The notes under the pieces were generated by a model, which was not told where the DNA came from, searched no databases, and was given only the letters and a program-made list of their open reading frames with translations. The position numbers were made by a program, and so were the translations under genes. DNA of 64,000 bases from Drosophila miranda (Eukaryota > Arthropoda > Insecta > Diptera > Drosophilidae). The stretch is from assembly GCF_003369915.1 (NCBI RefSeq), contig NC_046674.1, positions 15,934,001 through 15,998,000 on the forward strand. Reading direction: 5' to 3'. How positions within the stretch are numbered: the first letter of the stretch is position 1; each line of letters opens with the position of its first letter. Positions 40,671 to 49,095 of the stretch are shown piece by piece.

Positions 40671-41796
40671 ACGAGAGGGAACGTTGTGAGTTGCTGCGGA
40701 CACCGCAACTCTACATTTATACCCGATACTTAGTCAGTATGGCTCTACTCCGGCAGACGCCGCTAATATGGAACGACACGACAAAGAGTGCGTGCGAGAG
40801 AGACAGAAAATCAGTCTGAGCGTGACGTCGGGCGCTGCGTAACAACTGCAAATTGATTTGTTCCTATTGGCTATAAAAATGATCCGATCTGATCCAGATT
40901 CAGGAATCTGATAGATATGGTCATTATGTATGATTCTGCGTTTTTAGTTTTTCGTATCTTCAATATTGTGGATGCAACAGATTTTCGTCCTTTGTGTGGG
41001 CGGAAAGGGGTGAGGCGAAATTTTGAGATATACGTTTTATAGTGAGATCTAACAGGAGTGCGGATACCAAATTTGGTTACTCTAGCGTTAATTGTCTCTG
41101 AGATCTGTGAATATTCCCAGATTTTCGTCCATTGCGGGGGCGGAAGGGGGTGTGGCGAAATTTTGAAACAAACTCGTCTCGGTCCGATATATTAGGAGTA
41201 TGGATACTACATTTGGTTGCTCTACCTTTTATAGTCTCTGAGATCTAGGCGCTAATGTTTTACTCTAAGCAAAGCCGGCTATACTACGTGTGTGTTAGAG
41301 AGAGACAGGGCGAGAAAAAATGAAATTGTTTTCTTGATGCTGGCTCTAATAATAATACGATCCAATTCAGATTCTGTAGTCTAAAAGATATAGTCATTCT
41401 CTACGATTCTGCGTTTTTGGTTTTCTCGTATCGTTATTTTTGTCCTTTGTGGGGGCGGAAGTGGGCGGGGCGAAGTTTTGAAATATTTTTGTAGCAGTGA
41501 CATATCACAGAAGTCTGGATCCAAAACATCGTTGCTCTAGCTCTTATAGTCTTTAAGCAATAGGCGCTGAAGGGGACGGACAGACGGACAGACGGACGGA
41601 CGGACAGACGGACAGACGGACGGACGGACAGACGGACAGACAGACATGGCTCAATCGACTCGGCTTTTGATGCTGATCAAGAATATATATGTATACTTTA
41701 TGGGGTCGGAAACGATTCCTTCTGGACGTTACACACATCCACTTTTACCACAAATCTAATATACCCCAATACTCATTTTGAGTATCGGGTATAAAA
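40671..41796. mobile_element. DINE-1/HINE-type non-autonomous element, long copy
   Basis: It starts with the same hairpin as the short copy (GAGTTGCTGCGG / CCGCAACTC). The inner subterminal repeat TTTATACCCGATACT at 40716-40730 is matched by its exact inverse AGTATCGGGTATAAA at 41781-41795. Near the right end are the DINE-1 landmarks: a GACGGACA minisatellite, a GGCTCAATCGACTCGGC block and a TTTATGGGGTCGGAAACG block. There is no open frame for a protein. The middle holds two or three similar segments around GTCCATTGCGGGGGCGGAA-type motifs, so it may be internally duplicated. Confidence 0.88.
41574..41645. repeat. GACGGACA minisatellite inside DINE-1
   Basis: Imperfect tandem repeat built from GACGGACA and GACAGACG units, in the position where DINE-1-type elements carry a variable microsatellite. 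It is expanded relative to the short copy near 29589-29611. Confidence 0.9.
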
Positions 41797-41825
41797 AGCA
41801 CGGCAGAGATATCTATCTCGCTGTT

Positions 41826-41912
41826 ATTATTCGACGGAATATCAAAAACGAGGAATATGTACATATAATAGAACTTCAATTCGTTAGTATATTTACGGTA
41901 TATTTTTAAAAT
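41826..41912. repeat. Partial copy of a local dispersed repeat
   Basis: The segment with GACGGAATATCAAAA, then TATAATAGAACTTCAATTCG and a GGTATATTTT end matches segments at about 43925-44005 and, in the second unit, about 47100-47180. It is the outlying member of a repeat family concentrated between the RPC7 and Gorab genes. It lies just upstream of the COX7B-like promoter. Confidence 0.6.
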
Positions 41913-41949
41913 GATACGGTATATTTCGGAGGGTCAGACCGTATATTTG

Positions 41950-41975
41950 ATCGATAAGTCCGCTGGTCACACCTT
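41950..41975 (+). promoter_or_regulatory. Core promoter motifs of the COX7B-like gene
   Basis: TGGTCACACC at 41964-41973 matches Drosophila core promoter Motif 1 (bound by M1BP), common at housekeeping genes. A DRE-like GATCGATAA lies just upstream, and the start codon follows about 80 bp later. This fits a dispersed, TATA-less housekeeping promoter. Confidence 0.6.
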
Positions 41976-42050
41976 CAAAAAGTCGTAAGCGAAAAAAAAT
42001 CACTCGAATTTTAAAACAATTTAAACCTTTGCAGAAACTTTCAAGCAATC

Positions 42051-42541
42051 ATGTTGGTTAAGAACATTGTCAAGCAGGGCCTTCTGCTCAGAAATGGTGA
42101 GTACCGCGCAAGGGGCCATTTTCACGGCTCATCTGCTAACCTTAGACATTACATAATGTGTGATGCACCCAAATGGGAGACAGGAGTTGAGCTTTTCAAT
42201 ATGCTGCGCCTTTGGTAATTCATTAATGTCCCTCATTCTAATTCCAGCTGGTGCCATGTCGCGCGCTGCCTACCACGCTGGCGGACACCACCAGCACTCC
42301 ACAATGAACGATTTGCCCGTGCCCGCTGGGGACTGGAAGGAGCAGTACAGCCAGCAGAACACCAAATACAATGTCATTCTCATTGCTGGCGTTTTGGTGT
42401 TGGCCGGAACCATTGGATTCGTGAGTGCCTGACCACAGCCCATTTTAGATCATCTGTACATGCTAATTGAATACCATTTTGCAGGTGAAGTCATCTGGAT
42501 TGGTGTACTTCAACTACAGCCCCCCCAAGGATTTGGATTAA
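42051..42541 (+). CDS. COX7B-like small mitochondrial inner-membrane protein
   Basis: Three exons, 42051-42096, 42248-42420 and 42485-42541, encode 91 residues. The N-terminus (MLVKNIVKQGLLLRN) is basic and amphipathic, like a mitochondrial targeting peptide. Residues around KYNVILIAGVLVLAGTIGFV form one membrane span preceded by Lys-Tyr, and NYSPPKD follows. This resembles cytochrome c oxidase subunit 7B, where a KY, one helix and a NLSP-type motif occur in the same order, but the similarity is short and drawn from memory. It would sit in respiratory complex IV. The last intron and exon are copied into the second duplication unit. Its 3' end faces the RPC7-like gene, with stop codons only 95 bp apart, so the 3' UTRs probably overlap. 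Confidence 0.65.
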
Positions 42542-42636
42542 ATCACACATCCCTCTAAATATATATTGTATTTGAAATGTGTTTAAAATAAGATTGAAGT
42601 GGTGACATAGTAAATCAGAGATCCAACACAATTTAA

Positions 42637-43403
42637 TTATATGACGGGGCCATCATCCAGGTTGTCATCCTCTTCGTTGTAGGCTTCGCCATTGTCAAAA
42701 TAGCTGTTGCCATAGTCGTTCTCGTCGTCCATTTCATCGTCTAGTGCCGCCTCAGGGTCGTCCATTTCGTCGTCCTGCTCGGAATCGGATTCCTTCTTGG
42801 CATCGTCCTGCTCATTCTCGGCGCCGGTTTTCAGCTCCTTCTGTTCCAGAACTTTCAGTCTATCCTCAATGTTAGTCTTCTTGGTCAGCAGCTTGGGTCG
42901 GGTATCCGCGCCCCGTCGCTTGCGATTCGACATATTCAGCTCCCTGGGCATGGCTCTGTAGTTGAACTCGGGTTGCTTTTTTGTCTTCGTTTGCCCCAGA
43001 ATTTTCTGCAGAGATACGCAAGAACATAATGCTTTTTCTATCAATTTAACGAAGTACTTACCTCTCGCCAGTCTTTTTCCTCTAAATTCTGTTTCTCCTG
43101 GCTCTCTGAGACAACGTAGTACGGCGAATTCCGCATGCGATTCAGAAACTTCTCCTTCCACACTAGTTGAAAGGATTCTGCCTCTGTTGTCTGCCAAGGG
43201 AACAAAGTCAAGATGTAAAATATTTCTGATGATCAAGTTTTTTCCTGGTTTAAACATACCTCCAGGGCAATGGGCTTGTTCATTACCGGCGGAAACGTCG
43301 GCTGCGGCGCTGACTGTACGGGTAGGTCTTTCACACAGCCAAGCATCGCCAATTGCTCGGCAGTAAGTGTACCAGTCTTTCCTCCACGTCCGCGTCCTGC
43401 CAT
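42637..43403 (-). CDS. RNA polymerase III subunit RPC7-like, copy A
   Basis: RPC7 (POLR3G family) is part of the Pol III-specific RPC3-RPC6-RPC7 trimer that helps promoter opening. Exons 43403-43260, 43190-43062 and 43005-42637 encode 213 residues; human family members have about 220. The start MAGRGRGGKTG is the short Gly/Arg-rich N-terminus typical of the family. A conserved region rich in Pro and basic residues follows, and the C-terminus is strongly acidic (DDEMDDPEAALDDEMDDEND) and closes with SYFDNGE, the family's usual YFDNGE motif. All splice sites are GT-AG. Relative to copy B it has V58, N65, R68, T99, R119 and T126. It keeps its native downstream neighbour, the COX7B-like gene. Confidence 0.8.
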
Positions 43404-43600
43404 AGCTTAAATATTTTATAAACTTTTCCGCACGTTTTTCAAAATGAAATTTGAGCAATACGCCAAATTTGCCAGTCACAGACAATCAAAAAAAAACATA
43501 TGTTTTACATTTTTTATATTTTTCGGTATTTTTTGAGGTCATAATTGAGCCGACGGTATATATACGGTGTTTTTCCCAAAGATTTCTTTCGTGCTACAAG

Positions 43601-43975
43601 AAACTTTTTTTTTAGGGGAAATCCAATAAAAGCGAGTAATTAAAATAAGCCAGTTAAGTAGAAAATGTATTCATCAATCGTAAAAAACTATGTGGGCATG
43701 GCTAAATATTCTATCTAGCTAATAATATTTGACGGAATATCAAAATTGAACAATAGGAACGACTATCCTCTTTCGTTTTTTTTGATTGGCCATTTTCGTT
43801 AAAACCTTTTTTTAGACAAGATCGATATAAAAGCAAGTATTTAAAATAAACCAGTCAAGTCGAAAATAGGTTCATTAATCGGATAAAATTATGTGGGCAT
43901 GGCTAAATGTTCTATATAGCTAATAATATTCCACGGAATATCAAAATCGGAGTATGTATTATAGAACTTGAATTC
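43601..43975. repeat. Two diverged direct repeats of about 200 bp between RPC7-A and Gorab-A
   Basis: Segments from about 43601 and about 43801 share, in order, a T-run, an AATAAAAGC/ATAAAAGC motif, TTAAAATAA, CAGT-AAGT, ATGTGGGCATGGCTAAAT, TCTAT-TAGCTAATAATATT and CGGAATATCAAAAT. They differ at many positions, so this duplication is older than the 3.17-kb one. A partial relative occurs at 41826-41912. No coding capacity. It could be a degenerate transposon family or local satellite-like DNA. Confidence 0.7.
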
Positions 43976-44212
43976 GTCAGTATTTTTTGGTATATATTTT
44001 TGAGTTGTCGCCTTTGGTAATTACATGAAAATTTAGTTAAAATGTAGCAAATGTGTTACCATATAATAAATTAATTTATTTAAATTAAATTATTTATTTT
44101 ATTTACTTATTTTAAATTATTATTTAAATTAAATTAATTGTTGTTGACCGGTTTTGGCCAACAGGCAAACAAAAAATAGCTTCATTAAAATTTACACTTA
44201 AAATACACATTA

Positions 44213-44218
44213 TTTATT
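44213..44218 (-). terminator. Polyadenylation signal of Gorab copy A
   Basis: AATAAA on the minus strand, about 85 nt beyond the stop position. The identical signal is present in copy B at 47388-47393. Confidence 0.5.
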
Positions 44219-44300
44219 GCAATTTGCACTTTGTTGCTTAAGTAAAAATAGACATAAAAATTATAGAGCATTCAAAATTACAAATTTAATTTAATTTAAT

Positions 44301-45505
44301 TTAAGATTCACTCAGATTCTGTGGCGAGGTCGGGGGCTCGTCGGTTGGCGCCAGGCCTACTTTCTGCATCAGCTCCGTGAGCTTCTGGGCCTTGCGATCC
44401 TCATTGTGGGCTATGACAGTGCAGAGATGTTCTGTCAGTAGTTCCTTCTTCTCCGAAGCATTGTGCAGGTCTACCTTAGCCTTCAGGAATTGAGCCTCGA
44501 TCCGCACATATTGTTTTCTAGATAAACAAAGGCAAGCAATGAACACGCATCCTCTTTTTAAGGAAATATACTCACTCTACATTGGCAAAATGTATGCAAG
44601 CGTTGTCAATCTGCTTCCTCAGCATGGCCACATCTACGGCCAGATCGCTCTCCAGTTTGGAGAGTTCGTGACGTATTTCCTCGATTTTGCGCGACTCCGC
44701 TGCCGTTTTCTGTGTGTGCTGCTCGATGGCCTGATAGAGCATTTGCTTCTTCTGCTTATTCTGCTCCTGGATCATCTTGCGATGCTGCTCAAAGTACTGC
44801 AGAGAGACGCCCTTGAAGGGCGAGTCCGTGTTCAGGCCCTCCCGCGACAAGTCTTTGGTGCTGGGCAGTATGCTGGCGGCATCATCAGAGCTGGTGCCAT
44901 TTTTATTACTATTGCTTATCTTCAGTATTGAGCTGTCATCTATTGTCGCTTCGCTGGTGTCGCCGTCGCCACTAGCCACGCCACCACTACTAGCGGCAAC
45001 AGCTTCCGCATACGTGGCAGTGGTAGCAACAGATCTGCCCGTCGAGGGAGCCGAGGCCTTGCCATAGTAGAGAGCTTCCACCAGAGAGTCGGAGAGCGGA
45101 CGGTCCAAGTTCAGTGAAACTTGAGCCGGGACGACGTCAGTGTTTGGCGTGGGAGGTGCTGTCGATTCCGTGGGAGTGCTCCTGCCCGATTTGGTGGTGG
45201 TCTTCTTTGCTGCTGCAACTTGTTGAGACTTCGCTTGAGATGCTGCTGCTTTGGCATTTAATCTGCCTGCCGGATATTCTTATCGGGCATGCGCCTAATG
45301 CCGGTCTGGTTTCGGAGAGCTTGCTTGGCTGCAATCACACACACAAACGCACCAGCATATTTGTTATAAACAAAATAATTGTCGAGGATTTTTCACACAA
45401 CCAACCTGCTTCCGCACTCTGTGGCCTGTGTGCGTTGCCTCCCTCCTTCACTCCGGTTATTTTGAGTATATCGTCGTGGCTAAAACCATTGAATTTCTCG
45501 GCCAT
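44301..45505 (-). pseudogene. Gorab: Gorab copy A, disrupted
   Basis: Homologous to the intact Gorab at 47476-48684. The exon layout is kept (45505-45406, 45328-44576, 44517-44301), and so are all splice sites. The second exon carries two breaks: a CAA-to-TAA change at 45260-45258 that would stop translation after 56 of 357 residues, and a 4-bp deletion near 45245 that shifts the frame. Downstream of the breaks the sequence appears identical to copy B. It has only about 130 bp of the ancestral upstream DNA, so it probably also lost its promoter. Re-initiation at an internal Met (such as the one at 45108) could in principle make a C-terminal coiled-coil fragment, but nothing shows that it does. 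Confidence 0.85.
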
Positions 45506-45660
45506 GGTGGGAGTTTAATAAATATTGAGCCATTAAACAGCGCAGAAACGGAAAGAAAACATCAACAACAACACATCATCATCAACACATACAAGAATGG
45601 TTAATCGTTCTCTATCCATGATCTTTCCGATCATATTGAATTGAATACCATTTTGCAGGT

Positions 45661-45718
45661 GAAGTCATCTGGATTGGTGTACTTCAACTACAGCCCCCCC
45701 CAAGGATTTGGATTAAAT
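45661..45718 (+). pseudogene. Orphan last exon of the COX7B-like gene
   Basis: Duplicate of the third exon, including the TTTTGCAG acceptor. The C run is eight long instead of seven, shifting the frame after YSPP and losing the original stop. It has no exons 1 and 2 of its own. It could only be used by long-range splicing from the exon at 42248-42420, across RPC7-A and Gorab-A. Confidence 0.8.
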
Positions 45719-45811
45719 CACACATCCCTCTAAATATATATTGTATTTGAAATGTGTTTAAAATAAGATTGAAGTGGTGACATAGTAAATCAGAGATCCA
45801 ACACAATTTAA

Positions 45812-46578
45812 TTATATGACGGGGCCATCATCCAGGTTGTCATCCTCTTCGTTGTAGGCTTCGCCATTGTCAAAATAGCTGTTGCCATAGTCGTTCTCGT
45901 CGTCCATTTCATCGTCTAGTGCCGCCTCAGGGTCGTCCATTTCGTCGTCCTGCTCGGAATCGGATTCCTTCTTGGCATCGTCCTGCTCATTCTCGGCGCC
46001 GGTTTTCAGCTCCTTCTGTTCCAGAACTTTCAGTCTATCCTCAATGTTAGTCTTCTTGGTCAGCAGCTTGGGTCGGGCATCCGCGCCCCGTCGCTTGGGA
46101 TTCGACATATTCAGCTCCCTGGGCATGGCTCTGTAGTTGAACTCGGGTTGCTTTTTTGGCTTCGTTTGCCCCAGAATTTTCTGCAGAGATACGCAAGAAC
46201 ATAATGCTTTTTCTATCAATTTAACGAAGTACTTACCTCTCGCCAGTCTTTTTCCTCTAAATTCTGTTTCTCCTGGCTCTCTGAGACAACGTAGTACGGC
46301 GAATTCCACATGCGCTTCAGAAACTTCTCCTTCCACGCTAGTTGAAAGGATTCTGCCTCTGTTGTCTGCCAAGGGAACAAAGTCAAGATGTAAAATATTT
46401 CTGATGATCAAGTTTTTTCCTGGTTTAAACATACCTCCAGGGCAATGGGCTTGTTCATTACCGGCGGAAACGTCGGCTGCGGCGCTGACTGTACGGGTAG
46501 GTCTTTCACACAGCCAAGCATCGCCAATTGCTCGGCAGTAAGTGTACCAGTCTTTCCTCCACGTCCGCGTCCTGCCAT
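45812..46578 (-). CDS. RNA polymerase III subunit RPC7-like, copy B
   Basis: Exons 46578-46435, 46365-46237 and 46180-45812 encode 213 residues with every splice site and the acidic YFDNGE tail preserved. Compared with copy A it carries V58A, N65K, R68W, T99P, R119P and T126A. I see no synonymous difference in the coding exons. The changes lie in the middle region, which in this family contacts the other trimer subunits, and none falls in the acidic tail. It keeps about the same upstream DNA as copy A, so both could be expressed. Its 3' neighbour is the orphan COX7B-like exon. It may be a functional second gene or an early-stage decaying copy. Confidence 0.78.
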
Positions 46579-46775
46579 AGCTTAAATATTTTATAAACTT
46601 TTCCGCACGTTTTTCAAAAAGAAATTTGAGCAATACGCCAAATTTGCCAGTCACAGACAATCGAAAAAAAACATATGTTTTACATTTTTTATATTTTTCG
46701 GTATTTTTTGAGGTCATAATTGAGCCGACGGTATATATACGGTGTTTTTCCCAAAGATTTCTTTCGTGCTACAAG

Positions 46776-47150
46776 AAACTTTTTTTTTAGGGAAAATCCA
46801 ATAAAAGCGAGTATTTAAAATAAGCCAGTTAAGTAGAAAATGTATTCATCAATCGTAAAAAACTATGTGGGCATGGCTAAATATTCTATCTAGCTAATAA
46901 TATTTGACGGAATATCAAAATTGAACAATAGGAACGACTATCCTCTTTCGTTTTTTTTGATTGGCCATTTTCGTTAAAACCTTTTTTTAGACAAGATCGA
47001 TATAAAAGCAAGTATTTAAAATAAACCAGTCAAGTCGAAAATAGGTTCATTAATCGGATAAAATTATGTGGGCATGGCTAAATGTTCTATATAGCTAATA
47101 ATATTCCACGGAATATCAAAATCGGAGTATGTATTATAGAACTTGAATTC
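46776..47150. repeat. Second copy of the intergenic direct repeats
   Basis: The paired repeats of about 200 bp seen at 43601-43975 recur here as part of unit B, almost unchanged. Confidence 0.7.
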
Positions 47151-47387
47151 GTCAGTATTTTTTGGTATATATTTTTGAGTTGTCGCCTTTGGTAATTACA
47201 TGAAAATTTAGTTAAAATGTAGCAAATGTGTTACCATATAATAAATTAATTTATTTAAATTAAATTATTTATTTTATTTACTTATTTTAAATTATTATTT
47301 AAATTAAATTAATTGTTGTTGACCGGTTTTGGCCAACAGGCAAACAAAAAATAGCTTCATTAAAATTTACACTTAAAATACACATTA

Positions 47388-47393
47388 TTTATT
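47388..47393 (-). terminator. Polyadenylation signal of Gorab copy B
   Basis: AATAAA on the minus strand, about 85 nt past the Gorab-B stop codon. Confidence 0.55.
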
Positions 47394-47475
47394 GCAATTT
47401 GCACTTTGTTGCTTAAGTAAAAATAGACATAAAAATTATAGAGCATTCAAAATTACAAATTTAATTTAATTTAAT

Positions 47476-48684
47476 TTAAGATTCACTCAGATTCTGTGGC
47501 GAGGTCGGGGGCTCGTCGGTTGGCGCCAGGCCTACTTTCTGCATCAGCTCCGTGAGCTTCTGGGCCTTGCGATCCTCATTGTGGGCTATGACAGTGCAGA
47601 GATGTTCTGTCAGTAGTTCCTTCTTCTCCGAAGCATTGTGCAGGTCTACCTTAGCCTTCAGGAATTGAGCCTCGATCCGCACATATTGTTTTCTAGATAA
47701 ACAAAGGCAAGCAATGAACACGCATCCTCTTTTTAAGGAAATATACTCACTCTACATTGGCAAAATGTATGCAAGCGTTGTCAATCTGCTTCCTCAGCAT
47801 GGCCACATCTACGGCCAGATCGCTCTCCAGTTTGGAGAGTTCGTGACGTATTTCCTCGATTTTGCGCGACTCCGCTGCCGTTTTCTGTGTGTGCTGCTCG
47901 ATGGCCTGATAGAGCATTTGCTTCTTCTGCTTATTCTGCTCCTGGATCATCTTGCGATGCTGCTCAAAGTACTGCAGAGAGACGCCCTTGAAGGGCGAGT
48001 CCGTGTTCAGGCCCTCCCGCGACAAGTCTTTGGTGCTGGGCAGTATGCTGGCGGCATCATCAGAGCTGGTGCCATTTTTATTACTATTGCTTATCTTCAG
48101 TATTGAGCTGTCATCTATTGTCGCTTCGCTGGTGTCGCCGTCGCCACTAGCCACGCCACCACTACTAGCGGCAACAGCTTCCGCATACGTGGCAGTGGTA
48201 GCAACAGATCTGCCCGTCGAGGGAGCCGAGGCCTTGCCATAGTAGAGAGCTTCCACCAGAGAGTCGGAGAGCGGACGGTCCAAGTTCAGTGAAACTTGAG
48301 CCGGGACGACGTCAGTGTTTGGCGTGGGAGGTGCTGTCGATTCCGTGGGAGTGCTCCTGCCCGATTTGGTGGTGGTCTTCTTTGCTGCTGCAACTTGTTG
48401 AGACTTCGCTTGAGATTGGGGCTGCTGCTTTCGCATTTGATCTGCCTGCCGGATATTCTTATCGGGCATGCGCCTAATGCCGGGCTGGTTTCGGAGAGCT
48501 TGCTTGGCTGCAATCAGACACACAAACGCACCAGCATATTTTTTATAAACAAAATAATTGTCGAGGATTTTTCACACAACCAACCTGCTTCCGCACTCTG
48601 TGGCCTGTGTGCGTTGCCTCCCTCCTTCACTCCGGTTATTTTGAGTATATCGTCGTGGCTAAAACCATTGAATTTCTCGGCCAT
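47476..48684 (-). CDS. Gorab: Gorab (RAB6-interacting golgin), intact copy B
   Basis: Gorab is a coiled-coil golgin of the trans-Golgi that binds Rab6 and, in Drosophila, also acts with Sas-6 in centriole duplication. Exons 48684-48585, 48507-47751 and 47692-47476 encode 357 residues. The N-terminus MAEKFNGFSHDDILKITG resembles the conserved GORAB start. A Gln/Lys/Ser-rich linker follows at about residues 55-150. The C-terminal half is a long charged coiled coil (from about QYFEQHRKMIQEQNKQKKQ through the region ending KQIDNACIH and on to residue 340), the part that binds Rab6 and Sas-6. Frame and phases are intact throughout. A paired DRE-like element at 49038-49056 lies upstream and outside the duplicated unit, so this copy has the native promoter. 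Confidence 0.88.
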
Positions 48685-49037
48685 GGTGGGAGTTTAATAA
48701 ATATTGAGCCATTAAACAGCGCAGAAACGGAAAGAAAACATCAACAACAACACATCATCATCAACACATACAAGAATGGTTAATCGTTCTCTATCCATGA
48801 TCTTTCCGATCATATTTCTCGATTTTAATATTCGATTTGATCTTACTAGCTACCTGAGATCTTCCGCAATTAACACATAATTTTATTCGATTGATAGATC
48901 AATTTTCTACAAGATTGGCTAATGTTAACTATTCCCTTGTTTTTGATTGTTTCTAAAATAATGTTTTAAGTTCTTTGAATAATATGAACATTGAGAGCAG
49001 CGCTACCAGACCGTCTCACATTGCGCGATCTTCGGGT

Positions 49038-49056
49038 GATCGATAGTTATCGATGT
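49038..49056. promoter_or_regulatory. Paired DRE-like element upstream of Gorab-B
   Basis: GATCGATAGTTATCGATG contains two overlapping ATCGAT cores, close to the DREF site TATCGATA of Drosophila housekeeping promoters. It lies about 355 bp upstream of the Gorab-B start codon and about 40 bp beyond the Coq4 stop. It was not copied into unit A. Confidence 0.5.
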
Positions 49057-49095
49057 GGGAATGCTTCAAAAATTGGCGTTTTAAAAAATAAAATT

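Larger units (their letters stand above)
42465..45637. repeat. Tandem duplication, unit A
   Basis: This 3.17-kb unit starts in the last intron of the COX7B-like gene, contains its last exon, RPC7-like copy A and Gorab copy A, and ends 132 bp beyond the Gorab start codon. Its left edge is continuous with the native COX7B-like gene. The next base begins unit B. Confidence 0.93.
45638..48817. repeat. Tandem duplication, unit B
   Basis: Second unit, in direct orientation at an offset of about 3175 bp. It begins with a copy of the COX7B-like intron end and last exon, then RPC7-like copy B and Gorab copy B. Its right edge (about 48817) runs into unique DNA that contains a DRE-like promoter element. 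The junction reads CATATT|GAATTGAATACC, with only a few bases of repeated sequence, as expected for a tandem duplication formed by short-homology joining. Confidence 0.93.

Noticed and set aside
41574-41645. CRISPR-like regular repeats
   Set aside because: The units are contiguous with no unique spacers; it is a minisatellite within a eukaryotic transposon.
44539-44931. Plus-strand frame repeated at 47714-48106
   Set aside because: Antisense to the Gorab coiled coil, and present twice only because the segment is duplicated.
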